From positions 1-37,763 of the forward strand of contig NZ_SUEG01000035.1 in the NCBI RefSeq assembly GCF_005063415.1: a stretch of 37,763 nt of DNA. The letters are read 5' to 3'. A model generated the notes under the pieces. That model was given only the letters and a program-made list of their open reading frames with translations. It had not been told where the DNA came from and searched no databases. Positions 1 to 9,038 of this stretch are shown in pieces. The DNA is from Mesorhizobium sp. GTDB taxonomy: Bacteria > Pseudomonadota > Alphaproteobacteria > Rhizobiales > Rhizobiaceae. The translations under genes were made by a program, and so were the position numbers. Each line of letters begins with the position of its first letter. Within the stretch, counting starts at the first letter, position 1.

Positions 1-128
1 GCAAAACCGCCCTTGTACAGGGGCTCCGAGGCATCGAGAAAATCGGTCAGCGGACTGCGTCGCTTGGGCGGCGAAGCGCGCTCGTCATTCGCCGGCGGCG
101 GCGTTTTCTTGTCGGACAGTCTGGCCAT
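1..128 (-). CDS. N-terminal part of an unrecognised protein, cut by the window edge
   Basis: An open frame runs from an ATG at 128 down to the window edge without a stop, giving 42 codons. The visible part starts MARLSDKKTPPP and is rich in Pro, Lys, Arg and Asp. It looks like a flexible cytoplasmic N-terminus, followed by SPLTDFLDASEPLY. There is no signal peptide or transmembrane segment in this part. The family cannot be named from so little sequence. It lies on the same strand as the next gene, whose stop is 113 bases away, so the two could be co-transcribed, but the gap shows no clear signal either way. Confidence 0.5.
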   Translation of the reverse strand, partial: MARLSDKKTPPPANDERASPPKRRSPLTDFLDASEPLYKGGF

Positions 129-241
129 GGCCCGAATATGGGAGGTATCGGCCAAAATGGAAAGAGCGGAGTGGCGAGGGGCCCGAGGCACAATCCAGCT
201 GCTGACAGCAGGGTGTCAGGAGCAACGTCGAAGTTTCCCGC

Positions 242-1489
242 TCAATTAAACCACAGCGCGAATGTCAGAAACCCGGCGCCGCCGAACTGGCGCTGGATTT
301 GGTTGAACTCCTCGCTGGTGAGAACCTTGCCGCGTTCGAGATAGGGCGCGATGGCCGGGCCGGTGATCGACAGCACCAGGTCGAAGGGCTTCGGCTCGTC
401 GAAGAAGCGCTTCATGTTGATGCCTTTGTCGGCGATGCGGAAATGCGGCAGCAAGGTGCGTCCCTCCAGCAGATCCTCGGCCATGGCCAGGCCGGCGAGC
501 CAAGCCTGTACCTGCTGCTCACCGACTTCGAGACCGGTCAGCGGGCTGGCGCCTTTCTGCTGCGGCCCGGGCAGCCATTCGCGGTCATTATCGGTTTCGG
601 CGCGGATGGCTTTCCAGTCCTCGCGCGACAGCCGGATCATTTCCATGAGATGGCGGCGTGCCGCTTGCCGGCGCTCAGGCTCGATCACTTGCCAGTTGAT
701 GAGATGGACCAGCGAGATGAAATCGGCGAGACGCCATTCGGACGACAATATGCCGCCGCCCATGCCACCGTCCAGCGGCACGAGCGTGTCCTGCAGCGGC
801 AGTTTTGCGCGCGGGAACAGCATGTGGAAGGAGCCGTCGAACGTGTTGCTGAAATCATGTGCCAGCCAGAAGTCGGCCTGCGCCATCAGGAACTCGGCAT
901 AGCCCTGCAGCCAATAGCCGTCGGCGCGGTCGAAGCGGAAGGCGAGGGCGGCATCGGCCGGCGCGCCGCCCGTGCCTGAGAGAGAGGCCATGATCGCCGC
1001 AGCGCTTTCGTCCGGCGCGATCGTGCCGTCCTCGTTGAGGTCGATGCCGAGGCGGGTGAGGTCGATGACCATGCCGATGTCCGCGTCGACGGGTACCGAA
1101 CCCAGCGTGGCTGCGGATTTCTCCAGCCGGTCGCGGAAGGCAACGAGAATGGCGCGGAATTGTTCGTAGGTCAGCGGCTCGGGGTCAGGGTTGTCCGGCA
1201 CCGGCAGCCGCATCAGCGGCAGCATGAAGGATTGTGGGCTTTCGAAACCGTGGCGGTGCAGGCCGCCGGCCAGGATCTCCAGCGCGGTGAAGAATTCGCC
1301 TGCGCCGGCGGCGTAGGTCGCTGCCGGATCGCCGGGCGCGGCGGCTTCCAGAGCGGCAAGGGCGCTGTCGCGTTCGGCTACGGTTTTTGCCTCAAACAGG
1401 GCCGCCGCTTCGGGAGCCGCGGCGCTGACTGAGGACAGCGGCAGCAGAAGAATGATGGCGCACGCCACCAGCCTGGAAAAACGCTTCAT
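242..1489 (-). CDS. Exported protein with a canonical EF-hand calcium loop
   Basis: 415 residues from the ATG at 1489, chosen over an in-frame ATG 12 codons upstream because a purine-rich AAAGGGGC site sits just before it and a clean Sec signal peptide starts there (MKRFSRLV, hydrophobic core, ASAA-like cleavage near residue 24). The mature part is mostly helical. Around residues 150-161 is a perfect 12-residue EF-hand loop, D-x-N-x-D-G-T-I-x-x-D-E, with all calcium positions filled. No enzyme motif is visible. It is probably periplasmic, and calcium binding is inferred from the loop alone. The promoter must lie in the short space before the divergent CapA-like gene. I do not recognise a named family. 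Confidence 0.8.
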   Translation of the reverse strand: MKRFSRLVACAIILLLPLSSVSAAAPEAAALFEAKTVAERDSALAALEAAAPGDPAATYAAGAGEFFTALEILAGGLHRHGFESPQSFMLPLMRLPVPDNPDPEPLTYEQFRAILVAFRDRLEKSAATLGSVPVDADIGMVIDLTRLGIDLNEDGTIAPDESAAAIMASLSGTGGAPADAALAFRFDRADGYWLQGYAEFLMAQADFWLAHDFSNTFDGSFHMLFPRAKLPLQDTLVPLDGGMGGGILSSEWRLADFISLVHLINWQVIEPERRQAARRHLMEMIRLSREDWKAIRAETDNDREWLPGPQQKGASPLTGLEVGEQQVQAWLAGLAMAEDLLEGRTLLPHFRIADKGINMKRFFDEPKPFDLVLSITGPAIAPYLERGKVLTSEEFNQIQRQFGGAGFLTFALWFN

Positions 1490-1635
1490 CGTGATCGCCC
1501 CTTTTGTCGCTCCGCAGCGGATCATACACGCATTTGGTTCGCTGCGCCTGTGGCCCTGTGGTTTTCACCCATAACAGTCTGCGCTTCAATCAATCGGGCT
1601 GGCGGTCTACACAAGGCAAACCATTGGGCCGTCGC

Positions 1636-2688
1636 GTGTCGAACTATCCGCTTTCCTACAAACTGTCGTGGCTGCCGCGTTTTCTCCGGCCTTCGCTCGA
1701 TGGCGACGCGCGCGGTTTTGCTCCGGCGGCCGCAACCCTGCTCGAACCGCCGCCGGTGCGGACGGTGCGGCTGGCTTTCGTCGGCGATATCTCGGCGGTG
1801 GCCAATCGCCGCGCGCCGGACTGCGATCCGGCGATTGCGGCACTGCTTGCCTCGGCCGATCTGGTGGTCGGCAATTGCGAAAGCCCGGTGGTGGAACGGC
1901 CGAGTGCTGTTTTGGGCACCAGGCTTGGCACGCGCCACGCGATGAGCGAGCGGTTTCTTGCCGAGGCGCTGGCCGCCGCCGGCATTTCGCGTGAAAAACT
2001 GGTGCTGTCGCTGGCCAACAACCATGTGCTCGACCAGGGTATTGCCGGCTTCGACGACACGGTCGCCGCCCTGGAGCGGCTCGGCATCCGCACGATCGGC
2101 ACTGCGGTTCCGGTCGAGCGGTTTGCAGTCGGGGCGCTGACAATCGGCCTTGCCGCCTTTACCTTGTGGCGCAATGCCGGCGCGACTCAGTTCGCGGGCC
2201 GAGTCTCGATGCAAGGCGATCCGACGCAATGGCCGCGCGACGCCGCTTCGGGTGTCGACCTCCTCTGCGCAGTGCCACATTGGGATTGGGAATTCCGGCA
2301 TTTTCCACGGGCGAAGACGCGGGCACTGGCGCGGCTTCTGGCCGATTATGGCGTCGGCCTGGTCGCCGGACATCATGCTCATGTCGTGCAGCCGATCGAG
2401 CGGATCGGCAAGACGCTCGTTGCCTATGGGCTCGGCGATTTCTTCGGCACCGCCTTCGCGCGCCAGCCATGGCCGGGCCGTATCGGCGCCATTCTCGTCG
2501 TCGACATCAGCGCCGATCCCGGCACGCGCGGGGCCATCGCCGCCTACCGGCTGCATGCCTTCATGCGGCTGCGCGCCGGCGATCACGAGCGGCTGGTCCC
2601 GGTCGAAGCGCTGGCGGGAAAATCGAGGCAAAGGGTTCTGGCCCGCCTCGATGCGATCTTCGGTGCCAGGCGCCGACGGCTGCGCTGA
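1636..2688 (+). CDS. CapA family metallophosphatase-like protein
   Basis: 350 residues if the GTG at 1636 is used; the frame is open back to an ATG at 1504, but that extension looks unlike coding sequence. The CapA (PGA capsule synthesis) fold is clear: a metal-binding FVGDIS near residues 48-53, NCESP near 80-84, LANNHVLDQG near 126-135, HWDWEF near 215-220 and GHHAHVVQP near 245-253. These are the dinuclear metal motifs of calcineurin-like enzymes. Family members take part in polyglutamate or capsule export or act as surface phosphoesterases, but there are no capB or capC neighbours here, so the substrate is unknown. There is no obvious signal peptide. It is divergent from the EF-hand gene and followed 60 bases later by the DUF3137 gene. 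Confidence 0.85.
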   Translation: MSNYPLSYKLSWLPRFLRPSLDGDARGFAPAAATLLEPPPVRTVRLAFVGDISAVANRRAPDCDPAIAALLASADLVVGNCESPVVERPSAVLGTRLGTRHAMSERFLAEALAAAGISREKLVLSLANNHVLDQGIAGFDDTVAALERLGIRTIGTAVPVERFAVGALTIGLAAFTLWRNAGATQFAGRVSMQGDPTQWPRDAASGVDLLCAVPHWDWEFRHFPRAKTRALARLLADYGVGLVAGHHAHVVQPIERIGKTLVAYGLGDFFGTAFARQPWPGRIGAILVVDISADPGTRGAIAAYRLHAFMRLRAGDHERLVPVEALAGKSRQRVLARLDAIFGARRRRLR

Positions 2689-2748
2689 CGCGGTCCACCA
2701 AACCGGCTATCATGCCCAACGCGGGCAGGCTTGTGGCGGCGGTGGGTG

Positions 2749-3720
2749 ATGGAAACTGCGGATTTCATGCCGAGCGAAGCGGTGATCGCCGGTCTCAGGA
2801 AGAACATCGAGGCGTATGAGGCGCAAAGAGCTTCGGCCCATCGCCGGATGCGCTGGCGGGTGCCACTTTTCATCGGGCCGGTGCTGGTGTTCGTGGTCTT
2901 TGTGGCCTGGCTCTTCAACGGGGTTGCCGACCCGAACGAGCAATGGTTCTCGACCCCGCATGTGTTCCTCTATATCGGCGGATTCCTGGCGGCGATCCTG
3001 CTCTATTTCCGGGCGATCAAGCCAGCGAGCAAATTGCAGCAGTCGTTTCGCAGCACGCTGTTGCCGATCATCTTCGGTTTTATCGAGGACATGCGGTATC
3101 GGCACAACGTCAAGCCGAATTCGTTCGACCGGCTGCCGCGCGAGACGGTTGGCCCATTCAACCGACAGTCTTTCGACGATGCTTTTTCCGGCCGCTATGA
3201 AGGGTTTCCGTTCGAGCTGTACGAAGCAGAGCTCCGGGAAGGGACGGGCAAGAGCACGACGGCAGTGTTCAAGGGCGTCATCGTCGCCTTCGAGACGATC
3301 GTGCCGTTCCCCGGCACATTGGTCGCCGCGCGCCGGACCAACAAAGCCGTCGGCTTCTTCCGCGGCATCTTCGGCAGCAAGATGCAGGAATTGTCCAGCG
3401 GCGTGCCGGAGCTTGATGCCGCCTACGAGTTCCGCACCGACAACATCGAGGCGGCGCGGCCGCTGGTGACCGGCCGGCTGGCGCAGGCGCTGCAATGGCT
3501 CGGCGAGACCCGGCCGAACGATCCGGCACGCGTGGCGCTCAGCGGCAGTGACGGCTTCCTGCTGCTCCCGCAGGAAAGGAATTTCTTCGAGCTGCCGGAT
3601 ATCCCCACGCGACTCGACTACACCAAGCATGTCGCGCCGATGATCGCCGACATGGGCGCGATGCTGGCGACAGCGGCGCTGGTGCGCAAGATCGGGGCGA
3701 GGGACGAGGAGGCGGGTTAG
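2749..3720 (+). CDS. DUF3137 domain membrane protein
   Basis: 323 residues from the ATG at 2749; a TTG six codons upstream is possible but less likely, as GGTGGG sits just before the ATG. A short cytoplasmic helix precedes two transmembrane segments (about residues 37-58 and 70-88). A soluble region follows, with the pattern FxxRYEGFPFELYEAEL and a conserved GVIVAFETIVPFPGTLVAARR-type strand, which is the DUF3137 signature. Biochemical function is unknown for the family. It is probably co-transcribed with the CapA-like gene upstream (60-base gap, same strand) and converges on the DUF2314 gene. Confidence 0.8.
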   Translation: METADFMPSEAVIAGLRKNIEAYEAQRASAHRRMRWRVPLFIGPVLVFVVFVAWLFNGVADPNEQWFSTPHVFLYIGGFLAAILLYFRAIKPASKLQQSFRSTLLPIIFGFIEDMRYRHNVKPNSFDRLPRETVGPFNRQSFDDAFSGRYEGFPFELYEAELREGTGKSTTAVFKGVIVAFETIVPFPGTLVAARRTNKAVGFFRGIFGSKMQELSSGVPELDAAYEFRTDNIEAARPLVTGRLAQALQWLGETRPNDPARVALSGSDGFLLLPQERNFFELPDIPTRLDYTKHVAPMIADMGAMLATAALVRKIGARDEEAG

Positions 3721-3733
3721 TCCGGCTGGACGG

Positions 3734-4228
3734 TCAGCAATCGAAGCCGCGTTGGCTACGCATGTAGGCGACTTCTTCCTTCGACATCGACCTGAACATC
3801 ACACAAACGGTGAAACTGCCAACCTGGTGACCGTTTCTGGTGTATCCCCAGTCGGAAATATCGTCCCGGTTGAATTCGATATACTGGCCAGCCACGACGT
3901 TGTGGACACTATGTGGCTCATTCGCCAATATCCCCACGAATCCGGTTTCGTTCCGCTGGAACGGGATGACCCAGAAGTGTTCGGTCACATTTCCGTCCTT
4001 GATCATCACCTTCAGTTTGAATGTGTCCGTTCCAGGTGGCGGTGTCTGGGATAATGCTAGGAATTCATCCAGGCTGGCACGTGCCTGTGCAGTCGCCGCC
4101 GCCATATCTGGATCGTCAGGCGCGACTGCGACGACGCTGTCGTCGCCCTGACTGGAGTCCTGAGCCTCGGCGGATATCGGAGCAAGCGCTAGCATCAGGG
4201 ACAGTATCGCGCGGGACACGTGCTTCAT
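3734..4228 (-). CDS. Exported DUF2314 (YegJ-like) protein
   Basis: 164 residues with a Sec signal peptide (MKHVSRAILSLMLALAPISAEA). The mature part carries the DUF2314 pattern: repeated small-residue helix ARASLDEFLAL, then FKLKVMIKDG, EHFWVIPF, GILANEPHSV, GQYIEFNRDDISDWGY, and a C-terminal basic/aromatic tail ending RSQRGFDC. The family is small, often secreted, and has no established activity. A single Cys at the very C-terminus could form an intermolecular disulfide. It converges with the DUF3137 gene 13 bases away. Upstream is about 190 bases of AT-richer sequence before the divergent FAD oxidase, which should hold promoters for both. Confidence 0.78.
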   Translation of the reverse strand: MKHVSRAILSLMLALAPISAEAQDSSQGDDSVVAVAPDDPDMAAATAQARASLDEFLALSQTPPPGTDTFKLKVMIKDGNVTEHFWVIPFQRNETGFVGILANEPHSVHNVVAGQYIEFNRDDISDWGYTRNGHQVGSFTVCVMFRSMSKEEVAYMRSQRGFDC

Positions 4229-4420
4229 GGAATGGGCGCCCTACAATGGTCAGCATCATCATGGATCCGTTCGCTTTTTCAATCATAGCGCGAAAAATAC
4301 CTTCATTGCAACCATAAGAAAATGCTCCTGACGCCGCAACTGCCGCTGTAGTTCTGCTACGCACCCCGGCTATGGTTTTTGCCGGAAGCTCGCGCTATCT
4401 CTGAGGCAGCGAGGGGTATC

Positions 4421-6043
4421 ATGATCGGAGAACGCAAGGGGTTTCGCCTGTCGCGGCGGCTGCTGCTTGGTGCGACGGTGGTCGGCGGCGCGATGCTATG
4501 GGGCGGGACGACCGTGGCGCGGCTGGCGCGCGGTCCGTCGGGGCAGAAGAATTCGGGGCGCATCGCCGACATTGATGGCATCGACCTGACGCAGGAGCCG
4601 CTAGAGGGCCCGCCAGCCTACGATCCGTCACTGGCATGGCTGACCAAGGGCGGCGACATCAATGATGCCAGCGGCCTGTCGATGACGCCGGTCTACGGCG
4701 TCGTCGAAGTCAGCGAGGAAGACCACATTGCGAGCGCGCTGGCCTTTGCCCGCGCCAATGGCCTGAAGGTCTCGATCGCGGCGGTGCGCCATTCGATGGG
4801 CGGCCACGCTTTCGATGATAACGCGCTGGTCCTCGACATGCGCAAACTCAACAAGGTCAGTATCGACCCGGCTGCGAAGACGATGACCTTGCAGCCGGGC
4901 GCGCGCTGGCACGACATCCAGAACCTTTTGCACCCGCGCTTCGCGGTGAAGGCGATGCAGTCGACCGACATCTTTTCGGTCGGCGGCTCGCTGTCGGTCA
5001 ACGCGCATGGCATGGACCACCAGGCCGGCTCGGTCGCCGGCTCGATCCGATCGATGCGTGTGATGCTGGCCGACGGTTCGGTGATGACCTGCTCACCGGC
5101 CGAAAATACCGAGTTGTTCCGCCACGTCGTCGGCGGCTACGGCCTGTTCGGCGTGGTGCTGGAGGCGACGCTCGACATCGTCGACAACGCCGTCTACCGG
5201 ACCTCGCGCGAGATCATCAAATCGGACGACTTTCCAAAGTTCTTCGCCGAGGTGCTGGAGCCAAACAGGGCGATCGGTCTGTTTTATGGGCATCTGTCGA
5301 CTGCGCCGGGCAATTTCCTCGAGGATATGATCGTCTACCGCTACGACAAGGTGGCCGACCAGCCGCCGGCCGACCAGCCGGCAATCGGCGAGCCGGGTTC
5401 GGTTGGGTTCAAGCGGGTGATCATCAACCTGGCGAAATGGGGCAGCCTGTTCCAGGAGCTGAAATGGTTCACCGAAAAGACGCTGGAGCCGCAATTCGAG
5501 AGCTGCACGGTGGCGCGGACGACGGCAATGGCCGAGGGCGAGGCCTGCCTCGTCACCCGCAACAACCCGATGCACGATTCAGTGCCGTATCTGTTCAACG
5601 ACCTGCTCGACGAGACCGACATCCTGCACGAATATTTCATCCCGCGCGCCGCCTATAACCCGTTCATCGCGGAAGCGCGCGAGATCCTGCGCAACCAGAG
5701 CCTGCCGGTGCTCAACGCGTCGGTGCGCATCGTCCACAAGGAGGATGTGGCACTGAATTATGCGCCGGAGCCGGCCTATTCGCTGGTGCTCTACATCAAT
5801 CAGCCGACCGACGCCGACGGCAATGCCAGGATGCGGGCGCTGACAAGGGCGCTGATCGATGTGACGATCAAGCATGGCGGGCGTTTTTTCCTGCCCTACC
5901 AGCTCCATTATACGGGCAACGAGCTGCTTGCCTCCTATCCGGAACTGCCGTCCTTCCTGGCGAAGAAGCGGCAATACGATCCAGGCGAGCTGTTTTCGTC
6001 GACGTTTTATCGCGCCGTCAAGGCACTGATCGGCACGGTTTGA
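4421..6043 (+). CDS. Tat-exported FAD-binding oxidoreductase (PCMH/GlcD-like)
   Basis: 540 residues from the ATG at 4421, preceded by GAGGGG; an ATG 14 codons upstream lacks such a site. The N-terminus has a twin-arginine signal, LSRRLLLG followed by a hydrophobic stretch, which implies export in folded, FAD-loaded form. The FAD-binding PCMH domain spans about residues 95-270, with RHSMGGHAF (where related oxidases place or attach the flavin), LDMRKLNKV, PGARWHDI and FSVGGSLSVNAHGMDHQ. The C-terminal half would bind substrate and ends in a region typical of sugar- or lactone-oxidising members. No cytochrome or dehydrogenase partner is adjacent, so oxygen or an unseen carrier may take the electrons. 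The substrate is not inferable. Confidence 0.85.
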   Translation: MIGERKGFRLSRRLLLGATVVGGAMLWGGTTVARLARGPSGQKNSGRIADIDGIDLTQEPLEGPPAYDPSLAWLTKGGDINDASGLSMTPVYGVVEVSEEDHIASALAFARANGLKVSIAAVRHSMGGHAFDDNALVLDMRKLNKVSIDPAAKTMTLQPGARWHDIQNLLHPRFAVKAMQSTDIFSVGGSLSVNAHGMDHQAGSVAGSIRSMRVMLADGSVMTCSPAENTELFRHVVGGYGLFGVVLEATLDIVDNAVYRTSREIIKSDDFPKFFAEVLEPNRAIGLFYGHLSTAPGNFLEDMIVYRYDKVADQPPADQPAIGEPGSVGFKRVIINLAKWGSLFQELKWFTEKTLEPQFESCTVARTTAMAEGEACLVTRNNPMHDSVPYLFNDLLDETDILHEYFIPRAAYNPFIAEAREILRNQSLPVLNASVRIVHKEDVALNYAPEPAYSLVLYINQPTDADGNARMRALTRALIDVTIKHGGRFFLPYQLHYTGNELLASYPELPSFLAKKRQYDPGELFSSTFYRAVKALIGTV

Positions 6044-6051
6044 AGCGCCGG

Positions 6052-6567
6052 TTACAGACCGTCAGGCAATTTCGCCGCCAGCCAGTTCGCCGAGCGCTTG
6101 GCGATGCCGATCGTTGCCGCTGCGGCGCGGCCGAGATCGGTCTTGACCACGGCGTAGCCGGTCTTCGTGCGGTAGAGCACGGCACTGCCGCCATCGACCG
6201 CCGCTTCGTAGGCGACCGGCCGGACGGCTTCTGTTTCCGTCGCCGTGGTCTGCGTTCCGACCGCAGCACTGGGCCGGTGGCTCAGTTCCGGTGGCAGCGG
6301 GTCTGTCGCGGCCGTGCTGGCCGTCGTCAATGCGGGCTCGGAAGTGGTCGCCGCGAGCTGCGATGACGAAGACGAGTTTTGTGCCCGGCAGATGCCGGAG
6401 ACCAGCGGATAATCGAAATTGCGCTCGTGCAGTATCTGGCTTTTCATCGCCGCTTCGCATTCGGCGATGGTCGACCATTTGGCGGGCGTCTCGCCGATAT
6501 ATTCACAAAGCCTCGCGTCGCAATCGCAGCCGACGATGGTCATGGCGACAAGGGCGGTCTTGATCAC
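6052..6567 (-). CDS. Small exported protein with a Cys-rich N-terminus
   Basis: 171 residues from a GTG at 6567, chosen because GGAGAG lies eight bases upstream. A short hydrophobic start (VIKTALVAMTIVG) is followed at once by CDCDARLCEY, then a helix with a further Cys (TIAECEAAM) and another Cys (SGICRAQ). This pattern suggests a small disulfide-bonded periplasmic domain, or a lipoprotein if the first Cys is the lipidation site. The middle is a low-complexity Ser/Thr/Ala/Pro linker, and the C-terminus (AVLYRTKTGYAVVKTDLG) is a small folded-looking tail. Its stop is only eight bases from that of the convergent FAD oxidase. I do not recognise a named family. Confidence 0.7.
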   Translation of the reverse strand: MIKTALVAMTIVGCDCDARLCEYIGETPAKWSTIAECEAAMKSQILHERNFDYPLVSGICRAQNSSSSSQLAATTSEPALTTASTAATDPLPPELSHRPSAAVGTQTTATETEAVRPVAYEAAVDGGSAVLYRTKTGYAVVKTDLGRAAAATIGIAKRSANWLAAKLPDGL

Positions 6568-6727
6568 GGTCTTGTCTCTCCGAGTTGCCTGGCGCATGTG
6601 CGCAAGATCAAAGTGCTACGGCGTCATCAATCGTTGCGGAACAAGGCGGGATTTGGCCGCGATTGTGGAATGAGCGTGGCGGAGCATCACGCAACGTCTT
6701 ACCGAGGCCGGCTGTGACCGAAAGGCC

Positions 6728-7858
6728 TCAGTAGTCGTAGACGTGCTCGAGCCTGGCGCCCGCCGTCATCAGCGCCGGCAGCACGAGGTGCAGCTTGCGC
6801 ACCGCGATGGTCAGGCCGGTGCGGCGCGTCGAAGGTTCCGCCGGAAGCGGGTAGCTGAACAAGGTGCGTGCACCTTCGGGAACATTGATCTCGTCATTGG
6901 AAAGCATGGTGACCATGATCTCGTCATTGCCGCCGATCTCGACGAAGGAGACGCCCTTGCCGATCAGGCGCGGGATCATGTCGGTGAACACCTGGTAGCG
7001 CCTGGTGACGAAGACCGTGCCGTCGCCGCCGAGATCGCGCTCCAGCAAGGTGTCGGGCTCGTTACGCGTCACCTCGCTGACCGGACCCTTGGCCCAGACG
7101 TGAATGTCGAGCAAGGCCGGGTCGGTGGTGGCGGCGAGCGCCGACTTGATCAGATCGGCGTAGCCCTGCTTGATGGTGTCGGCGAGGCCGAAGGCGAGCT
7201 TGCGTTCGCTGGTGCGGACGGCGCTGTCGTCCGCCGCCGGCTGGACGGCAAACAGGCCGGCACGCTTTTCGGCATAGGGAAACTGGTACCACGGGACCTG
7301 GTCGAGAAAACCGGCATAGTCGGCCGCCACCTTGGCCTGGTAGATGTCGATGGCGGTGCGCTTGCCGGCTGTCGCTTCGGTGACGCGGCCGACCGTATTC
7401 TCATAGGCCCATTGGATGGCGTGCTCGATCGTGTGGCTGGTGCCGATGACCACCAGCATCTGGTGGTTGTCGAGGTTGAACTTGTAGGTGGAGCTGGCGC
7501 GGATGACCATCGCATAGTCCTGCCAGAAGCGGCCGATATAGGAGAGATAGGGAAAACCGCTCGGCTGGTTCTTGTCGACGAAGCCGGCATATTCGCGGGC
7601 GGCGTAGACGATGGCCCATTCCGGATAGGTGAGAAAGGTTGATTCCTCCGGCCGCTGGTAGCCGGGGATCTCGGCACGGACCTTGTCGGCTAGCGCCTTC
7701 GGCGGGGCACCCTCAGTGACGCCCGGCAATGGTGTTGTGTCCAGCGACGGCGTCGTGAGAAAGCCGTAGCCCAGCCCGGCGATCGGGATCAACACGACAA
7801 TGACGACGAGCCAGAGGATCGCCTTGATGATGCGCTTCAGCCAGCGGAACAGGAACAT
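6728..7858 (-). CDS. Membrane-anchored protein of unknown function
   Basis: 376 residues. An N-terminal basic stretch (FRWLKRIIK) and one transmembrane helix (about residues 13-34) anchor a large domain that is probably periplasmic. Recognisable stretches are STFLTYPEWAIVYAAREYAGF, SGFPYLSYIGRFW, SSTYKFNLDNHQML and GTSHTIEHAIQWAYENT, the last with paired His and Glu that could bind a metal. No named domain is recognised. It is translated just after the DUF4383-like gene: only six bases separate that stop from this ATG, so the two form an operon and probably work together in the inner membrane. Confidence 0.75.
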   Translation of the reverse strand: MFLFRWLKRIIKAILWLVVIVVLIPIAGLGYGFLTTPSLDTTPLPGVTEGAPPKALADKVRAEIPGYQRPEESTFLTYPEWAIVYAAREYAGFVDKNQPSGFPYLSYIGRFWQDYAMVIRASSTYKFNLDNHQMLVVIGTSHTIEHAIQWAYENTVGRVTEATAGKRTAIDIYQAKVAADYAGFLDQVPWYQFPYAEKRAGLFAVQPAADDSAVRTSERKLAFGLADTIKQGYADLIKSALAATTDPALLDIHVWAKGPVSEVTRNEPDTLLERDLGGDGTVFVTRRYQVFTDMIPRLIGKGVSFVEIGGNDEIMVTMLSNDEINVPEGARTLFSYPLPAEPSTRRTGLTIAVRKLHLVLPALMTAGARLEHVYDY

Positions 7859-7864
7859 GGCCGG

Positions 7865-8299
7865 TCAGGCCGTGGCGAAATGGTCGTACACACGTTTCGA
7901 CAGCCAGAACCCGACATAGACGGCGAAGCCGCCGATGACGATGTGCGGCAGGTTGGCGAAGAAGCGGGCCGGGAATTCGATGTCGTTCAAGGAGCGGAAG
8001 CCGTTGATGAAGATGCCGCCATCGAGGCAGCCGGAACCGGTGACCAGGCCGAGCACGCCGTCGAACAGATAGACCGAGCCGAACAGCTTGAAATAGAACA
8101 CCGCCTGGCGGTGCGAGATGAAGGCGGCCGCCAGGGCCCAGACGCCGGAGAAGGCGTGCAGCAAATCGTCATACCATTGCAGCGAGAACAGGCCGAACAG
8201 ATTGCCGCCGGCATCGTTGAAGGCCGGCACATAGCCGATCGCAACAACACCGAAGAACAGGAAAGCATAGGCAACAGCAAGCTTCTGGATGAGCGTCAT
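7865..8299 (-). CDS. DUF4383-like four-helix membrane protein
   Basis: 144 residues from the ATG at 8299, which follows a strong GGGGGA site; the frame is open upstream but has no such site. Four hydrophobic helices alternate with the DUF4383-type motif pattern: FFGVVAIGYVPAF, NLFGLFSLQWYDDLLHAFSGVWALAAA, a short loop, then YFKLFGSVYLFDGVLGL and a final HIVIGGFAVYVGF helix. The family has no known activity. It is the first gene of a two-gene operon with the anchored protein downstream. The sequence ahead of it is the long gap toward the lipid kinase, so its promoter should lie at about 8310-8400. Confidence 0.75.
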   Translation of the reverse strand: MTLIQKLAVAYAFLFFGVVAIGYVPAFNDAGGNLFGLFSLQWYDDLLHAFSGVWALAAAFISHRQAVFYFKLFGSVYLFDGVLGLVTGSGCLDGGIFINGFRSLNDIEFPARFFANLPHIVIGGFAVYVGFWLSKRVYDHFATA

Positions 8300-9038
8300 G
8301 AAATGTCCCCCTGCCGTTAGCCCTTTTAAACGGTCCCCGACGGCAAATGGATAGTAGCTGATTTTGGCGCAGCGTGAAGCGTCGCTGGCAAAATCGTCAG
8401 GCGGTGCCACAAAGACAGTCGGCGCCGGGATTTCTCCCAGCGCCTCCCTGTCAGATCAGGACACGGTCGCGGCAGCAACTCCCGAAAGATATCGCGCCAT
8501 GCCGGCCTTGATTTTGACGGTCCTGCCAGTCGCCACCCGAGGGCAGCGTCCGTTCTGGACCACGCCGGTCTCCACTCTTGCGAGCTTTGCCCAGCGCGCC
8601 ATCGAAGGTTTTTGCCGTCCTTCATGGCAGCATCGGTCCGCCGTCGGCGTTCGCACGCTTTCCGCGGCCCCGTAGGTCTCGGCGTCCATCCCTCCAACAG
8701 GCAAGCCTGTTCTCGTTCAGGGCCGTACGGGCCTCAGGAAATCCGCCGTTCCGCTTTGCCTTTCGGCGTGGCGATCGGTAGCCGCCTGAGATGGGTTTAA
8801 CGTACGCCGGATAAGCGTTTGGCGAAACCGCCGTGAGCCTGTGGATAGCGGGATTATCGGGGACTGAGTCCGGCACTGGAGCGAATTGCCGATCTACGAC
8901 GTCCACCGCCTGCCGGGATTTGCCGCCTCAAGGCCGAAACCGCATTGTCGGACATTCGATCTTGCCCCGCGGGCCGGCGCAGGCTTCAATGCCGGCAAAT
9001 GATTGGAAGGCGTGTTCGATGGCCTTGGGGAGGCAGCC
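8300..9038. other. 739-base gap with no supported gene
   Basis: Between the divergent DUF4383-like gene and lipid kinase there is no ORF with a family match, a good start and a ribosome site. Several short overlapping frames on both strands are rich in Arg, Ser and Pro, as expected of GC-rich non-coding DNA. A weak inverted pair (CTCAGG ... CCTGAG) lies near 8735-8800. The stretch must hold two promoters and may hold an unannotated RNA or a decayed gene. I could not match it to RNase P RNA, tmRNA or 6S RNA by their conserved cores. Confidence 0.5.

Noticed and set aside
8364..8675. A 103-codon plus-strand frame in the 8.3-9.0 kb gap
   Set aside because: It is rich in Arg, Ser and Pro, has no ribosome site and no recognisable domain. 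Similar frames exist on the other strand.
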